Assembly: GCF_029168945.1 (NCBI RefSeq)
Contig: NW_026870043.1
Span: forward strand, 7,198,501-7,262,500
Origin: Cannabis sativa
Lineage: Eukaryota; Streptophyta; Magnoliopsida; Rosales; Cannabaceae
Direction: 5' to 3'
DNA length: 64,000 nt
A model generated the notes under the pieces. The model saw nothing but the letters and a program-made list of their open reading frames with translations, did no database searches and had not been told where the DNA came from. The position numbers were made by a program, and so were the translations under genes. Positions 40,115 through 52,535 of the stretch are shown piece after piece (the first letter of the stretch is position 1; every line of letters starts with the position of its first letter).

Positions 40115-43100
40115 TGGACACGGGCCTAGACCCATACCCATACCGAGATCAGAACCTAGAAGCCAGACCCAGACTCGAATAGAGACCCGAACCTAGACCC
40201 AAACTCAGGACCTGAACCCGGACCCAATCCCAGACCAGAACCTAGTCTTGGACCTAGACCTTGACTAGGAACCGGATCGGGACCCTGACCCGGACCCGAA
40301 CAGGGACCTGGACTTCGACCAACACCCGGACCCAGACTCAAACCCGAACTCGTACAAGGACCTAGACTTGCACCAAAACTCGAGATCCAAACCCGAATAT
40401 GAATTTGGACCTAGACCGAGACCAAGGACCCGAACCTAGAATGGGGACCTGGGCCCCAGACATGAACCTGGACCCAGACTTGTACTAAGGATCCAGAGCT
40501 AGATGAGGGACTTGGACCCAAAACTGAGCCTTGGAACTGGGACCGAGACCTAAAACTCGACGACAGTCTCCAGACACGAGACCCGACCCTATACCTAGAA
40601 CCTAGGACCTGACTACTGGGACACAACCCCAAACTCGGACCTAAATCCAAACTTAGGACGCGACCCAAGACCCGGGAGCCGAACTGGAGCAAGAACGAGA
40701 TCCTAGACTGATATCTGAATCTGGACCTGAGGCTTGGACTTGACCCGTAGTCAGTGTTTGAATCTAGGACGGGACCCAAAATCTGAATCGGACCAGACCT
40801 AGGACAGTAACAGGATCCAAATCAAAACCCAAACTACACTAGAACCCATACTAGGAATTGGACCCAGATCGGGACCTATGACTTGGGACCTAAACAAAGA
40901 CCGGGACCTGGACCCAAACCGGGACCCGAACAGAAACCCAAACCCTGACCCAAAAACTAGGCCCGGCCCCACGACATAAGAACCAGACTCAGACCTGGGA
41001 CCCGAAACTCATGCCCACACTGGGACATGGACCCAAACTCAGACCTAAGCCCAAACTGGAACCAGGACACAAACTAGGACTCGAGACGCGAACCCGAACA
41101 GGAAAACAAATTTTGACCCAGACAGGGACCTAAGACATGAACATAGATGGGGGACCCAGACCCGGGAATCGGGCACCCAAACTGGGAGCAAAACTTGGGC
41201 TTCAAAACTTAAATCGGGAATCGAGACTAGACCCCAGACAAAAACCTGGACCTAGGCCCCACCTCAGGACCTGGGATCCGGGACTCCATGCTTGGACCCA
41301 ACCCGTCGTCGGTGTCAGGATTTGGGACATAGACTAGAACCCGAACCCAAACTCGAAATCAAACCAGGACTCGGACACATACCCAGACCCTGACCCACAC
41401 TCGCCAACTAAAACCAAAACTTGAATTGGAACCAGACTAGGATCTTGGAATGGGACTGGGACCTTGACCCGGACCCGAACCTGGAAACTGACCAAACCAA
41501 GGACCCTCACCGAGACTGAAACCCACAACCCTCGAAACCCAAATCAAGACCTGAACCCAAACTCGGACTGAAACTCGACCCGAACCGGTGCCCCGTGACT
41601 TGAAACTAGAATCGAAACCAGAAGCGGTTGGGACTCAGGAGCAGGACCAGGACCTGGACCCACACCCAAAATTGTAACCGGACTAGTACCAAGACTCGGA
41701 CACAGACCCACCCACTGATTGGGTCCCAAAATTGAATAAAAACCTGAACTAGGGCTCGAGACACGAACCCAGACTTGAACTCAGACCCGAACATGGAACA
41801 AGACTAGGGACCAAGAATTGGGATTGAGACCTGGAATTGCACCCAGGTCTCAGTCCCGGAACTAGACCGAGACCTAGACCGGGACATGGAACATGAACCG
41901 AAACCAGATTGGGACCCGTGATTGGGATCCAGATCTTGTCTCGGGATCTGGAAATTGGGGCTTGGACAAGACCCATAGTCAGTGTCTTGATCTAGGACTC
42001 AGAGAAGGACCCGAAGCAGGACTAGGACCTAGACCCAGACCCTGACCTAGGACACGAACTCGAAACTTGTACTAGAACGTGGCAAAGACCCTAATAGGAC
42101 TGGGGTCGTGGCCAAGACCTAGACCTAGATCGGGACCTGAAACTAGACTAGAACCCAGCCCCGAAACTCGGGCTCGGACCCATACCCAGACCTATACCGA
42201 GACCCGGTCCCGAAACCAGACTAGGATTGCCACTCGAACTTGAACCCGAACCCGAACTCGAGACTTGATCCCAGAACCAAAAAAATCCCCTAACCTAAAT
42301 TTTGATTCAGACCATGACATGGACACGAACCTAGATTTGGACCCGAATACCGACCCAGACCCAGATCCAGACCGGGATTGAAACACGGGACCTGGACCCT
42401 GTCCCAACCGCAGATCCAGACCCAAACCTAGGACCCAGACCCGAACCTGGGACCCAGACCCAGGACCCGAACCTGGACCCATATCGGGATTCGAAAAACC
42501 CATACCCATACTCAGACTAAGACTCGGACCCCAACCGCAACCTGGACCCAGACCCAGACCCAAAACCAAACCAAAACCCGGAATTAGAACTGGAACTGTG
42601 ACTAGGACCCATACCTGAGACCAAAACCGAACCGAAACCATAACCCAAACTCATACAAGAACCTTGGCCGAGACCTTGACTACGACTAGGACTTGAGACT
42701 TGGGACACGAACCTAGACTAGCAACCGAACCGTGACCTTGACCTGACATGGTCCTAAACCCGCACTGAGACCTTAGACCCGCGACCCAGACCAGGATCAA
42801 GACCCTGACAAGGACCCAAACCTGAACCCGAACCAAGACTAGGACCGAGACCTGGACCGGAACCCAGACTGGGATCTGGACTAAAACCAAGACTCAATAA
42901 CCGAACCCAAACCTAGGCCCAGACTAGGACCTACGAACCCGACTTGGATGAGGGACCTAGGCCAGGGACCTAGGTCCTAGAACCCAGACCCAGATCTAAA
43001 TCCGGGACTCAAACCATAACCAAGACCTAACCTAGACCCGAAATCTGAAGTTGGACCCAACCCCGTACCCGAAACCTGCACAGGACCCAGACCAGGACAA

Positions 43101-45994
43101 GAACCTAGACACGAACCCATACCAAGACAAAACCAAAACCCAGACCAAAATGCGGGACCCAAACTAAGACCCAGACCCAGAATAAGACCCAAACCTAGTC
43201 CTGCACCAAGAACCAAACTCGAACACAGACCGTGATCAGAATCAAGACTTAGACCCGAAACTAAACCCGAACTCAAATCGAGATAAAAACCTGGGACTCG
43301 GACCCGAACCTGGACCCAGACCCAGCCCCCTAACCAACACCCAGAGCTCGATCCGGACCTAGACCGAGATTCGGACCCGAACCCAAACTCGGACCAAGAC
43401 TCCAACCCAGACCAAACATCGAACCCAAACTCGAACTAGAAATCGCAATTGGAACTGGAACCGGACTAAGAATAGGACAACGACCCCGACAAGGACCCAA
43501 ACCCAAATGAAAACCCAGACAGAGACCCAAAATCGAACCGCAACGAGGACCCAAACCGAAACCTAGACTGGGACCCAAACCCAAACCAGAACTGGGAGCT
43601 GGACCCAAAATAAGGATAGGGACTTCGGCAACGGAACTAGGACCAGGACCCAAGACCCGATACAAGACTCGGACATGAACCTAGGTACCAGCTCGTGACT
43701 CGGCACCCAAAATGGAACCAGATCGGGACCCGAGATCAGGATCCGAATTTGAACCCGAGGCTTGGACCGAACTCGCAGTCGGTGTCTGAATTTGAGACCC
43801 TTCCCCAGACCTAAACCTAGACAAAGACCCTGACCCGAACCCAGACCAGGACCGAACCTAGTCCCTGACCCAAACTTGGAACCGAACCCGTACCCTATGA
43901 CCCGAAATTGGAACCAAAACCGGACGTAGATCGGGACCAGGAACAGGACCGAACTAGGACTTGGACCTGGACCTGGAAGCATAACCAGACCTCGACCTAG
44001 ACCTAGAACCATAACCTGACTAGGACTCGGACTCAAACCCTGACCTAGACCCGAACTGGGACCCAAACCCAGATCCCAACCGAGACCTAGACTCGAGACC
44101 CAAACCTAGACCCGAACTCAGACCCAAAAATGGAACTAGACTCGAGACACAGAACTGGGGCCGCGACCCAAAACCGCACCCTAGTCTGGGTCTTCAACCC
44201 AACTCGGACCTCGGACACAAGACGTTAACACTAGACTGAGACACGTGAAAGGGATCCAAATATGGGACTCAAAAAAGGATCCGAACCCAGACCAGGACCC
44301 AAACCGAGACCTTGACCCAAATTTGGGACCCAAAACTAGAAACTGAACAAGAACTGCCAGACCCAAACCTAGAACAAAACTCGGACCTAGCCCCAGACCC
44401 AAACCGAAACCAAAACTCTGGCCCAAACACGTTCGTATACCCAGACCGTCACCGAGACCTGGACCCGAACCTGGAGAAGGACCTAGATCTGGGACCCGAT
44501 TACAGACCCTGACTCAGACCTAGATAGGGATTTGGATACGAACTTGGAGTCAAACCCAAACTAGACCTAGACCGAGATTGAAACTTGAGACCTAGATTCA
44601 GACCGAGACCCTGACCCAGACCCAGACCTAGACCCGCACCCAGGACCTGAACTCAGACCGAACCCGAACCCAAACCCATACAAAGATCTAGAATTGGACC
44701 CAAACCCAGACCTAGACTTGGACCAAGATTCAGACCCCGACCCAGATCCAGACCCAAACCCGAACCCAAAAACTGAATCGAAATTTAAACTAGGACAAGG
44801 ACCCAAACATAAATGGACCCTGATCGGGACCTAGGACCTGGACCTATATTGGGGACCTAGACTTGGGCCCCGGAACCTAGACCCATATCAGAACTCGGGA
44901 CACGGACCCGAGCCTGGAGCTAGACTCGAACCCAAATTTGGACCCAAACTGAGATCGGAACCCAAACCCAGACTCGGACTAGGACTTTACCCACGACCGG
45001 GTCCTGGACTTGGACTGGGACCTAGGACTCAGGCTTGGATGATGGACCTTGATCCGGGACATGGCCATAAAAATTAGGACTGAGACCCGACCTCAACCCG
45101 GACCGTAACCTAGGACCCAGACCAGGACTGAGGACCCAAAGTGGAACTAGACTAGGACCTTGACCCCTGACTCATTGCTTGGAACTGACTAGTAGTCAGT
45201 ATTTGGATCTGGCACCCATACCCAGATCCAAACCCAGACCCGGACTCGAACCCTGACAAAAACCCACACCCGAACCCCAGACTTGGGTCCGAGTCCGACA
45301 CTGGGTTTGAGTCTAGGATCTAGAATCTGACAAAGACCCAGAACTAGACCCCTACCGGGATGCAGACCCGAATTAAAACTCGAATCGGGACTCGGGACAC
45401 GAGCCCAAACCCAAACATGGACTTGGACCAAGACCCGGACCCAGGACCTGGCTCGGGATTGGAGACTCAGACCTTGACTCAAGACCCAGACCTAGATTGG
45501 GGTCCCAAACTAAAAATTAGAACAAGAATCGAGACCCAAGACTGGGACTGTGACCCAAGCCCCGACCCCGGTCTCGGACCCAGACCTGGACCCAAACACG
45601 GACTGGGACCCAAGATCCGAATCGGAACGAGAGCGGGACCTAAGATTGGATACTGGTCCAGAATCGAGACCTGTACTAGAACCCAAACGCAGACCCAAAC
45701 CTAGACCCAGACTAAGACCCGGACCCAGACACGAACTGAAACTTGGACCCAGACCCACACTCGTACTCGTACAAGAATTGGGACCTGGACAAGGACCCAG
45801 ACCCGGACCAGAACCCGAATCCATACAAGAAGTCGAACTAGACTAAACATGAGGTTGGAGTTTGGATTTGTGACCCAGACTCGGACCTGAACCCAAACAC
45901 GGACCTAGACCCAGACAAGGACTCGAACCAGACTAACACCCAAACCTTAAATCATACCATGTGACCCAAAATTGAAGCCGAGACTTGAAGCAGT

Positions 45995-46081
45995 CCCTTA
46001 AACCCTAAACCCTCAAATTTTTACACATACCCCTAAATCCCTAAACACTAAACCCAAAACCCTAAATCCTAAACCCTAACC
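45995..46081. repeat. Telomere-like (CCCTAAA) island 4
   Basis: CCTTAAACCCTAAACCCTCA followed by 'tttttacacatacccctaa' and further heptamer variants. It combines features of islands 1/3 (the ttacac interruption) and island 2 (the tail), consistent with shared ancestry of all four. Confidence 0.8.
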
Positions 46082-48090
46082 ATGACACAGGTACAAACAA
46101 ATACCCACAACGAGACTGGATCCCAGGCCCAAAACCCAGACTCGGATAAAGACTCGAACCTAGACCTAGACTCATAACGTAAACTCGGATCGGAACCCAC
46201 ACCAGAACCTCGTCTGGGACCCAGAATTTGATTAGAACCCAGATCACGATACAGACTCGAACTCGAAAAGGGACTAGGACTCAGACCAGGACCTGGAACA
46301 AGACTAAAACCTGAACCCATACTGTGACCTAGACTTGGACCCAAACTCGGGATCCAAACCCGAACCTAAACTTGGACCTAGACCAGGACCTAGGATCCGA
46401 ACCTAGAAGGGGGACCTAGGCCCCAAACTCGATCCTGGAACCAAACTTGGACTAAGGATCCAGACCTAGATGGGGGACTTTGACCAGAAACTGGGCCCCA
46501 TAACCAAGACCGAGATCCAAAACTTGACCCCAGACTCGAGACACGGGACATAACCTTGGACCCGAAACGCAAGACCTAAGTACCGGGACACAACCCCAAA
46601 CCTGGACCTAAATACATTCATATGATGCGGCCCAAGACCTTGGACCTAAACTGGAATAAGACCGAGATCCGAATCTAGACTTGAGGTTTCGGCCTTACCC
46701 GTAGTAAGTGTTTGAATCCAAGACCCGGACCCAGGTTTGTACCCAAACCCGGACCTGGACCCAGACTGGCATCCAAACACGATCTCGGACCCGGAATAGG
46801 AATCAGACCAGGTCTAGGACTAGAACCCAGACCTGGGAATTAGCAGGACCCAAACCTAAACCCAAACTCAGACTAGAACCCATACCGAGACTAGGACTTG
46901 GATCGGGACCTGTGACTTTGGACCTAAACAAAGACCGGGACCCGGAGCGATACTCAGACCCAGACCCAAAAATTGGGGCTGGACGCAGGACCTAAGAACC
47001 AGACTCGAACTTGGGATCTGAAACTCGGACCCACACTAGGAGTAGGACCCAAACGCAAACTAGGACCTGAACTCAGACCAGGACTCAAGACCATAACCCG
47101 AACCGAAACACAAACTTGGACCCGGATTGGGACCTAGGACCTGGACATAGATGGGGGACCCAAACCCGAAATTGGGACCCCAAACTTGGACCAAAACTTG
47201 GGCCTCAAAACTTGGATCAGGATCAAGCACCCGACCCAGCCCCAAATCATGACCTAGGACCCACCTCGGGACTTGGGATCCGGGACTCGATGATTGGACC
47301 TAACCCGTAGTCAGTGTTTGGATCTGGGAATTAGAACAGAACCCGAACCCAAACTCCAACTCAAACCAAGACCCGAACACATACCCAGACCCAGACCCAC
47401 ACTCGGGAACCAAAATTGAAACTTGAACTGGAACCGGACTGGGATCTTTGAAAGGGACCGGGGCTTCGACCCAGATTAGAACCGAAAACCGTACCCAACC
47501 TAAGACCCTAACCGAGACCGAAATACAGACCTGAACCTCCCCCCGAACCCAAATCAAGACTCGAACCCAGACTTAGACCCAAACTCGACCCGAACTTGTA
47601 CCCTGTGACTTGAAACTGGAACCGAACCAGAAGCAGGACCCAAACCCAGACCCTGACCAAAATTCGGGACCCAAAACTAGAAACTGAAAAAGAATTGCAA
47701 GACCAGGACCCGGACCCAAACCTAGAACAAAACTCAGACCTAGCCCCAGACCCAAACCGAGACCAAAACTCGGGCCCAACCACATTCGTGTACCCAGAAC
47801 GGGACCGAGACCTGGACCCGAACCCAGACCAGGACCTAAACCTGGGACCCGATCCCAAACCCAGACTCGAACCTAGATAGGGATCTGGACACGAACCTGG
47901 ACTCAAACCCAAACAAGCCCTAAACCGAGATTGAAACTCGAGACCTTGATTCGGACCGAGACCCTGACCCATACCAAGACCTGGACCCGCACCCAGGACC
48001 CGAACTTGGACCTAACCTGAACCCAGACCCAAACCGGGATCTAGAACTAGACCCAAACCCAGACCTAGACTCGGACTAGGATTCATACCC

Positions 48091-48110
48091 CAACCTAGAC
48101 CCAGACCGAA
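48091..48110. other. Empty paralogous site of the Gag-only element
   Basis: CAACCTAGACCCAGACCGAA reads straight through the position that is interrupted at 15772/26357, with one GACCC. Left offset 32330 minus right offset 21746 equals 10,584, exactly the element plus one target duplication. Confidence 0.9.
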
Positions 48111-49109
48111 ACTCGAACCTAGATACTAAATCGAAATTGAAACTGGGAGAAGGAACCACACCTGAATGGACCCAGATCAGGACCTAGGACCTGGACCTAC
48201 ATTTGGGACCTAGACTTGGGCCTCGAAACCTAGACCCAGATCGGAACTCGAGACTCGGACCCGAGCCTGGACCGAGAATCAAACCCAGATCTGGATACAT
48301 ACCGAGATTGGAACCCAAACCCAGACTCGGACCAGGACTTGAACCCCGACTGGGTCCCAAACTCGGACCGGAACCTAGGACTCGGACCTGGATGGGGGAC
48401 CTGGACCCGTGACACGGGCATAAAAATTGGGAGCGAGACCCGACCTCAGATTCAGACCCTAACCTAGGACCCGCACTAGGACCTGGGACCCAAAGTCGAA
48501 CTAGACTGGGACATGACCTCATGGCTTGGAACTGACCCGTAGTCAGTCTTTGGATCTGGGACCCATACCCGGACTCAAACCCAGACCCGGACTCACACCC
48601 TGACCAAAACCCACACCCGTACCCGAGACTTGGGTTTGAGTCCAAGACTGGGTTTGAGTCTAGGAACTAGAATCTGACTAGGACCCAGAACTAGAGTCGG
48701 ACGAGATGCGGATCCGAATTACAACTTGAATCAGGACTCGGGACACGAACCCAAACCTAGACATGGGCTTGGACCAAGACCCGGACCCAGGACCTGGACC
48801 TGGATTGGAGACTCAAACCTGGACCCAGGACCCAGACCTAGATTGGGGTCCCAAACTAAAAATTAGAACAAGAATCGAGACCCAGGACTGGGACAGTGAC
48901 CCAAGCCCCAACCCCGGCCTCGGTCCAAAACCTGGACCCGGACATGGACACGGACAGGGACCCAAGATCCGAATTGAACCGAATATTGGGACCCAGATCT
49001 TGACCCACGACATGGGGCTTGGACCCAACCCCTAGTGGGGGTCTAGATATGGGAATCGTACAAAGACCCGAACCTGGAAACATTTTTAGACTATGACCCA
49101 AACCCAAAC

Positions 49110-51682
49110 GAACATTTTGAGAACACGGTAGTGCAATTGAGTGGGAGCGCTATCATAAACATGGAATCTATAGCTTCTATCTGGCGAATAGTAAGCAAAG
49201 GATGATCTCCTTCGAGCTTGACCAAACGAACATAAATGGTGGAGTACTCATTTCACATAAGCTGAAATATCATTTATACGGGGTCAAGTGTTTTACGGAT
49301 AAAATACATTGTAGGGTGTAACGGTAATCTAATCCCTTTACAGTGTAGATCATTCATATAGAGGATCATTGATCACATTAGGATTATAACAATGGATAAC
49401 TAATGATGTGTCTATATGGTGGAACATATAGAGCATTCTATATACTGAGAGTGCAATTCTAAGTTCTATGCGTGGATTCAACGAAGAATTAATAAGTTAG
49501 TGAATTTTAGTGCTAAATTCTTGATCTACTTATTGGAAGCTCGGTTATATAGACCCATGGTCCCCCCACTAGTTGAGATAATATTGCTTGTAAGACTCAT
49601 GAAATTGGTTTTGATTAATCAATTATAATTCTCAAATTAGACTATGTCTATTTGTGAATTTTTCACTAAGTAAGGGTGAAATTGTAAAGAAAGAGTTTAT
49701 AGGGGCATATTTGTTAATTATGATACTTTGTATGGTTCAATTAATAAATATGATAAATGACAATATTATTTAATAATTATTTATAGTTATTAAATAGTTA
49801 GAATTGGCATTTAAATGGTTGAATTTGAAAATTGGCGTTTTTGAGAAAATCAGATGCAGAAAAGATAAAACTGCAAAGATCCTAGTGGGCTGGCCACTTT
49901 TGTAGGAAATTTAAACTGATATTTTCATTATTTTAATGCCAAATAATTCAAACCTGACCCTAGTGGAATGCTAAGATCCTGGTAAAATAATTTCCAACAA
50001 CTGGCTTCAGAGCCATGGTAATTGATTTACTTACAAGAAATTTGGACTTTAAAACGATTGTTTGTTTGTTTTTGGATGGTATCATGTTGTATTGAGTGTT
50101 ATTTGATGATTGATTGATGTTTGTGAATTTTTCGTGCAAAATAATTACGATTCTGTTTCTAGAATTATTTTTATTGGATAGCATGGAAAAAATTAAGCAA
50201 GTTAGCCTTTTACAGAACTCAATTTCGATTTTATTTGAATTAGTTATGATTTTTTGAAGATTCGAAAAAAATCTGAGGTGTACTGAAATTTTCCTGCGAT
50301 CGCGAAAACTGTCCGTACAGCTCACAATTTTTTCGTTTTTCTTCAATTTTTCATGCTTTTTCATGGAATTAACTTTCGATTTTTTGTATAATTTTGTATA
50401 TATACTATTACTATTCCTAATTCAATTCTAATTATCATTTTGAATTAATTTATTATTTTTTAAATTTAATTCAAGATATTAGTGTAATTTGAATTTGAAT
50501 AGAATTAGTATCCATCTTCTTGCTTAAAAATCTATCTTATTTTTAAATTTGATTATATCTTATCTTATTTTTAAATTTAAGGTCAGATTATATATATTTT
50601 TTTTAAATTAAATTTTTTTTAGATATTTTGATCTTATTTAAATTTAAAATAAGATAATTATAATCATGTAATTTTAAATAAATGTAAGATATTTTGCTAA
50701 CTTTTAAATTTTGTTATTTTATTTATTTAAATTAAATTTAAAATCTGAAAAAGATATTTAACTTATCTTTTCTAATTTTTATTTAATTTTTATTTATAAA
50801 ATAACATTTTAATTTTAAAAGTAGTTAGCAAATTTTGAAATGATATTTAGGTTGGTTGAAACCTAATTTTTCAAAATTGTAGGTTTAATTTTAATTTTTT
50901 TTTTTAAATTTCGAATGATTCAAATTTTTTTAAAATTTTCGAAAAAAAAAATTATTTTTTTATTTAATTAATTATTTCGAAATTAATTATTTAATTTAAA
51001 ATTAAATAAATCCTACATCCAACTATCCAGCTAACCTTGTTGCAGGAGTATGTGTTTTAGCTTGTTTGTAAGTTTTCAAAACCTATTATTACTTGATTGC
51101 AAATAGCCATGGTTACTTTTTGCCAGATCTAATGATCTGCTAGCTCCCTTGGTCAAGTTCATAATTTGTAACAGGTATATTTACAATCTTCTTTCATCTG
51201 TGTATGACCTAGCAACATGATAGGATCCATCCAAAGTGTGCCTGTGTGAGCCTATGTGTTTAATTTTATTATAGATACATATAGGTTGCTGTTGCTAAAA
51301 TAAATTATCATAGTTCTTGATAGAATTTATTTAGGCCCATTTAGTTTTTGGGCCTATTCAATTAATAACAGTTGTTCTTATTAAGGTTAAATTCCTCTCT
51401 TTTGGGCCTTGTGTGAGAGTTGGGAGCCATAGAAGTGGGTACGACATACTGAACCCAGCACCCCCTCACATGAACTACCCCAATTGTGAAGGCCCATTTG
51501 CTTGATTTGAATAACTGTACTAGGTTAATTAAACTAGTTTAACCTAATAAAATTCATTAGCAACATAATTAATTTCATTTATTTTGAAATTAATTTAAGA
51601 AAATTATATTTCAAAGAATTTTTTTTATTCTAAGCTAAACTATGTGTATTTTCTTGTATTTAATTAAATATAGAATTATAAC
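49110..51682 (+). mobile_element. Truncated older relative of the Gag-only element
   Basis: The start matches the 5' LTR of the 15773 element from about its base 570 onward (compare 16340 and 49113), so the LTR start is missing. A deletion removes the LTR part between the equivalents of about 17220 and 17662, including the TATA box. LTR end, diverged primer site (near 50003) and leader follow, up to the equivalent of about 19880. The copy is visibly more diverged than the two LTRs of the intact element are from each other, and lacks the nested MITE. It is interrupted at 51682 by the Ty3/gypsy element; any remaining part lies beyond the window. No coding is seen; a 134-codon open frame on the minus strand (49960-50364) is judged chance. 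Confidence 0.88.
51404..51495 (+). other. Conserved structured leader island in the older relative
   Basis: Counterpart of 19580-19671 with only about two differences over 92 bases, while flanking AT-rich sequence has many changes and indels. The pairing segments GGGCCT/AGGCCC, GTGTGAG/CTCACAT and GTTGGG/CCCAGC are all retained. Confidence 0.6.
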
Positions 51683-52477
51683 TGTTGACCGAGATTTTCG
51701 GCAACTATTAAAATATGATTATAGTAAAGAGCTGTAAGAAAGTGAGATGAGGATTTTTACGTGGTTTGGGCGTTAATGAGCCTTAGTCCACGAGTCTTTG
51801 TTATTAATGGATGTATTTAATACAGATTCCACACTTGAGAGAATATTTTTCTCATAAATACAGAGAATGTTCTTGGTGAGTATTTTCTCTTCTTGCTCTT
51901 ATGCAACCCAAGATTCTCGTCCCCCGATTCTCGACCCCATTAAATGAGCATTGAGGGGGTATTTATAGTGTTTTTGGTGGGATGATCCCTAGGATCGTTC
52001 TTACACATGTATCTGTAAGTATCCATAAAGTTGAGTATTTCCAATGAATATACCATGGGTGATGCATGGTCAAATCCCTAGGTGCTGTAGGGTTTTTATG
52101 AGGAATGTCCTTTTTGCCTTGTGATTGACGTGACTCTTCGCAGAGTAGCTGTCGCTAGACTTAAATGATCATTACTGTAGCGCTGCTGTTTGGGGGTTAT
52201 GCCGTCAGACTTTATTGCGTGTTACAGTCCCAACACGCTTCCTCCCATGCGACATTAAATGCGATTTGATTGCTCAAGAGAGGCCTGACACATCCCGGAG
52301 AGGCTTCATGCTATGCGAACTTCCGGGAGTACCTTGTACTCCGGGTGCCTCCTCCGGGACCCATGCCCAGGGTGCTTCTTTGTGGCGCACAAAGACTTAT
52401 CAAATATTTATAAGGTATTTGATCCACGTGTCCTTTTTCGACTGGTCCACGTATTTTGGGCGAATTCAGGGGCAACA
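51683..52477 (-). repeat. 3' LTR of the Tat-type element
   Basis: 795 bp, TGTTGACC...GGGGCAACA. Its right end is fixed by the CAACA terminus next to a purine tract (minus strand). A TATA box, TATAAATA on the minus strand, lies at 51960-51967. Open frames here (for example 52215-52589) are not gene-like. Confidence 0.92.
51960..51967 (-). promoter_or_regulatory. LTR TATA box (minus strand), left copy
   Basis: TATAAATA on the minus strand, preceded by CACTA and followed by a C-rich stretch. The identical box at 63509-63516 in the 5' LTR is the one expected to drive gag-pol. Confidence 0.65.
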
Positions 52478-52490
52478 TTTACCCCCCAAG
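52478..52490 (-). other. Polypurine tract of the Tat-type element
   Basis: CTTGGGGGGTAAA on the minus strand abuts the TGTTG start of the 3' LTR. It fixes both element orientation and the LTR boundary. Confidence 0.82.
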
Positions 52491-52535
52491 CCTTGTTTAC
52501 TTGGAAAAATAAACCAAGGCTTGCTTAAGTGCTTC

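Larger units (their letters stand above)
33611..49109. repeat. Degenerate hexamer satellite array, third block (second copy of the large unit)
   Basis: Second copy of the large array block, collinear with the first in segments: 32989-37730 with 4-4850; about 37730-39405 with 5590-7275; about 39410-42650 with 11025-14290. It then becomes a mosaic related to 31060-32600, 28310-29800 and 15240-27360 (retrotransposon removed). The conserved box recurs near 33814, 34479, 36108, 37346, 38988, 39746, 40732, 41289, 41959, 43767, 45177, 46684, 47289, 48526 and 49016. The array stops at about 49109, where LTR sequence begins abruptly. No genes are seen. Confidence 0.9.

Noticed and set aside
149..49107. 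Over one hundred open frames of 60-268 codons in the hexamer array
   Set aside because: They read only as dipeptide-like repeats in all frames and both strands, overlap one another, and are not conserved in frame between array copies. They follow from the six-base period and depletion of stop words.
1..49109. CRISPR array, rRNA or tRNA genes in the repeat region
   Set aside because: Repeats lack regular repeat-spacer alternation. No rRNA core words or tRNA A/B boxes in cloverleaf arrangement were seen.
49960..50364. Minus-strand open frame of 134 codons
   Set aside because: It lies in the LTR end and leader of a truncated retroelement. The intact relative has only a short, different frame (17774-17995), so it is chance.
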